Shown piece after piece: positions 62,017 to 64,000 of a stretch of DNA of 64,000 bases (positions are counted from its first letter, which is position 1; each line of letters opens with the position of its first letter). A program made the translations under genes and the position numbers. The stretch covers positions 40,350 to 104,349 of the forward strand of contig SYIL01000006.1 of NCBI GenBank assembly GCA_005798825.1, read 5' to 3'. Below the pieces are notes generated by a model that had not been told where the DNA came from, did not search any database, and was given only the letters and a program-made list of their open reading frames with translations. This stretch comes from Bacteroidota bacterium. Its GTDB lineage: Bacteria; Bacteroidota; Bacteroidia; NS11-12g; UBA955.

Positions 62017-63557
62017 TAGAATTGAAAATAGACAAATGGATGATTAATGGCTCCGCCCCAAATCCATATACTAATGGCCATCATACAATACAAAATCCAA
62101 CGCAATGGCAAGGCAAACCTACCCATCCAAACATCAGCACGTTCTTTCATAACAAATAGATCTAAGAGTAAAAAAATACTCAGAAAAATGGGAATTTGCA
62201 TCCCAATTGTGAGTTCTGCTGAACTTTCTTGCACAACGGAGGCAGTCGACGTTGATCCTATATTGTTAGAACCACCAAACCACAACTGATTCCAAATTTT
62301 GGAGGCTTGATGCATGCTAGAACTTCGGAAATATATCAGTGTCAACATAAAAAAGAAACCCGTTTTACACTGTTTAAACCCATCCCAAATCTTGAGCCGC
62401 AAAGAACCCCACCGTGTTGTTTCTAATTGGCTCTTTCCAATCCATTCGAGGCGTTTAAATACAAATCGATCAAACAAATAAAGTATCCCCTGAGAAAGCC
62501 CAAATGCAATCATTGTTGCGCTAGCTCCATGCCATAAACCACTCGCAAAAAATACCAATAATACCGCAACTGAAAGCACCAAGGGTCCCCTTTTATTGCC
62601 GCCCACCGGAATAAAAATATAATCACGAAACCATGTACTCAGGGAAATATGCCAGCGATGCCAAAATTCAGGAATACTTTTAGCCAAAAAAGGTTTGTTA
62701 AAATTATCCATCAAATGAATACCAAACAACAACGCGCTGCCCTGTGCCAAAAGAGAATATCCGAAAAAATCGGTATAGACTTGGAAAGCAAAAAAGAAAC
62801 TTGCTACCCAGGCGTCAAAACAAGAATATACCGGGCTATTGGCAATCCCAGAAGTGCTACCAGCATAATATGTGTCAACTACAGATGCCAAATTGTCGGC
62901 CACGGCCACTTTTAGAAATAACCCGTACATCAGCAAACGAGCGGCATTGCGCAAATCCTGCCATTGGGGCAAATACGGCCGGAATAGTTGGGCATGGAGT
63001 TTTCCAAATCGCTCAATTGGACCTGCAACCAATTGGGGAAAAAACGATACATATAACATAAATTTAGGCAAACTTTGCTCTGCTTTCTCCTGTCCTCTGT
63101 ATACATCTACCACATAACTGATACTTTGAAACGTATAAAATGAAATCCCTGCGGGTATGGTATATTTTCCCAATTCAATAATCCAAGCGGTAGCATTGTG
63201 GTCTGCCATCCACCGGGCTACTGATGTTGAACCCATGCTAAAATCGAGGTATTTAAACATAAAAAGCATGAGCATATTGCTGCCTATACTAAACCACAGC
63301 CAAAACCGTTTCCAGCCAATTCTCGGATTTGATTCGATATATTTTCCACAATACCAATCAATGGCAGAGGTCAATAACATCAAACCTGCAAATTCAAGTT
63401 TCCAGAATCCATAAAAAAAATAACTTGCAAGAAGTAACCAAATCCAACGAAATCGGACGGGTAACATAAAATAAGATACCCAAACTGCCGGCAAAAACAA
63501 CCAATATACAATTGAGTTAAAAAGCATGAATCCCTGCGAATATACACCATTGGTCAT
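62016..63557 (-). CDS. MBOAT family O-acyltransferase (AlgI/DltB-like)
   Basis: FNSIVYWLFLPAVW, ISFYTFQSISYVVDVYRG, FWHRWHISLSTWFRDYIFIPVGGNKRG, SGLWHGAS. Confidence 0.93.
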   Translation of the reverse strand: MTNGVYSQGFMLFNSIVYWLFLPAVWVSYFMLPVRFRWIWLLLASYFFYGFWKLEFAGLMLLTSAIDWYCGKYIESNPRIGWKRFWLWFSIGSNMLMLFMFKYLDFSMGSTSVARWMADHNATAWIIELGKYTIPAGISFYTFQSISYVVDVYRGQEKAEQSLPKFMLYVSFFPQLVAGPIERFGKLHAQLFRPYLPQWQDLRNAARLLMYGLFLKVAVADNLASVVDTYYAGSTSGIANSPVYSCFDAWVASFFFAFQVYTDFFGYSLLAQGSALLFGIHLMDNFNKPFLAKSIPEFWHRWHISLSTWFRDYIFIPVGGNKRGPLVLSVAVLLVFFASGLWHGASATMIAFGLSQGILYLFDRFVFKRLEWIGKSQLETTRWGSLRLKIWDGFKQCKTGFFFMLTLIYFRSSSMHQASKIWNQLWFGGSNNIGSTSTASVVQESSAELTIGMQIPIFLSIFLLLDLFVMKERADVWMGRFALPLRWILYCMMAISIWIWGGAINHPFVYFQF

Positions 63558-63627
63558 TTTATTTCGGACAAATTATTCAACGTGCGAATACCTATATATT
63601 TTAACGATATTTGTGGAACAATTGCAT

Positions 63628-64000
63628 GGGGTTGACCGGATTCGACGGGATGATTGATTGCAGTGTAAGCATGTGGTGCCTTGGAGGCCGGCACCTTAAA
63701 CTCAACCTTCAAAACCACAAGAGGCGAATCTAACTTTGCCTTGGCTGCTTAATCGGAATGATTGAGTAATTGCCAACTATCTCGAATGACTCTATCTGAG
63801 CCGTTGTTCACCAGAGATAGTCGACCCGCTCAGGTATAACCCCCAAGTGCCAATGCAAGGGTTTATTACAAAGTTGGATAAGGACCGACGTTGGCCAGGG
63901 TAGAGCCGGCCCGATCCCGAAAATCAATTTAACCCTAAACATGTAGAAAGCGCTGGTAATTGCATGACCGGACGGGGGTTCGATTCCCCCCAATTCCACC
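63628..64000 (+). ncRNA. ssrA: tmRNA (transfer-messenger RNA), 3' CCA end cut one base short by the window edge
   Basis: 5' GGGGTTGACCGGATTCGACGGG and 3' GGGGGTTCGATTCCCCCCAATTCCACC; acceptor GGGGTTG/CAATTCC pairs; tag ORF GGCGAATCTAACTTTGCCTTGGCTGCTTAA = GESNFALAA-stop at 63723-63752. Confidence 0.96.

Noticed and set aside
63808-63999. Minus-strand 63-aa ORF beginning MELGGIEPPSG
   Set aside because: Antisense to the tmRNA 3' domain; ELGGIEPPSG-type ORFs are a familiar artefact of tRNA-like sequence translated in reverse
1-64000. Prophage, transposon, toxin-antitoxin or defence island
   Set aside because: No transposase, integrase, phage structural, toxin-antitoxin or known defence motifs found among the ORFs; nearly all genes are housekeeping or envelope-related

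Overview
This 64-kb window is AT-rich chromosomal DNA from a Bacteroidota-type bacterium. Lineage cues are type A and type B T9SS C-terminal domains, TAnnTTTG -7 promoter elements, tandem DUF1573 genes, GH3-family and DUF2452 proteins, and a GESNFALAA tmRNA tag. Most of it is housekeeping: ahcY, aroE, feoAB, a primary sigma factor, mnmA, adk, menB, icd, dnaJ/grpE, ribE, sdhCAB, thyA, a pdhC-like E2, asd, murQ and rimP-nusA-infB. I saw no CRISPR array, transposase, phage module or recognisable defence island. The items most worth a second look are: (1) a four-gene nonulosonic-acid operon (22922-25874) with a NeuB that appears to lack the SAF domain, CMP-NulO synthetase, a KdsC-like phosphatase and a divergent GT42/MptE-like putative transferase, followed by a flippase; (2) a TPP riboswitch (about 58106-58184) in front of a TonB-dependent receptor, hidden by an over-extended ORF call; (3) an orphan tRNA 3'-end fragment (56982-57007); (4) structured leaders and a palindrome in the rimP-nusA-infB operon; (5) promoters lying only 7-12 nt from start codons; (6) a TGNCA-N3-TGNCA inverted repeat upstream of grpE-dnaJ; (7) a 4 x 21-bp tandem repeat; (8) a TrpF-like protein lacking the catalytic KxCG cysteine motif; (9) a tmRNA running off the right edge. 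All function calls come from reading motifs by eye; no searches were run.
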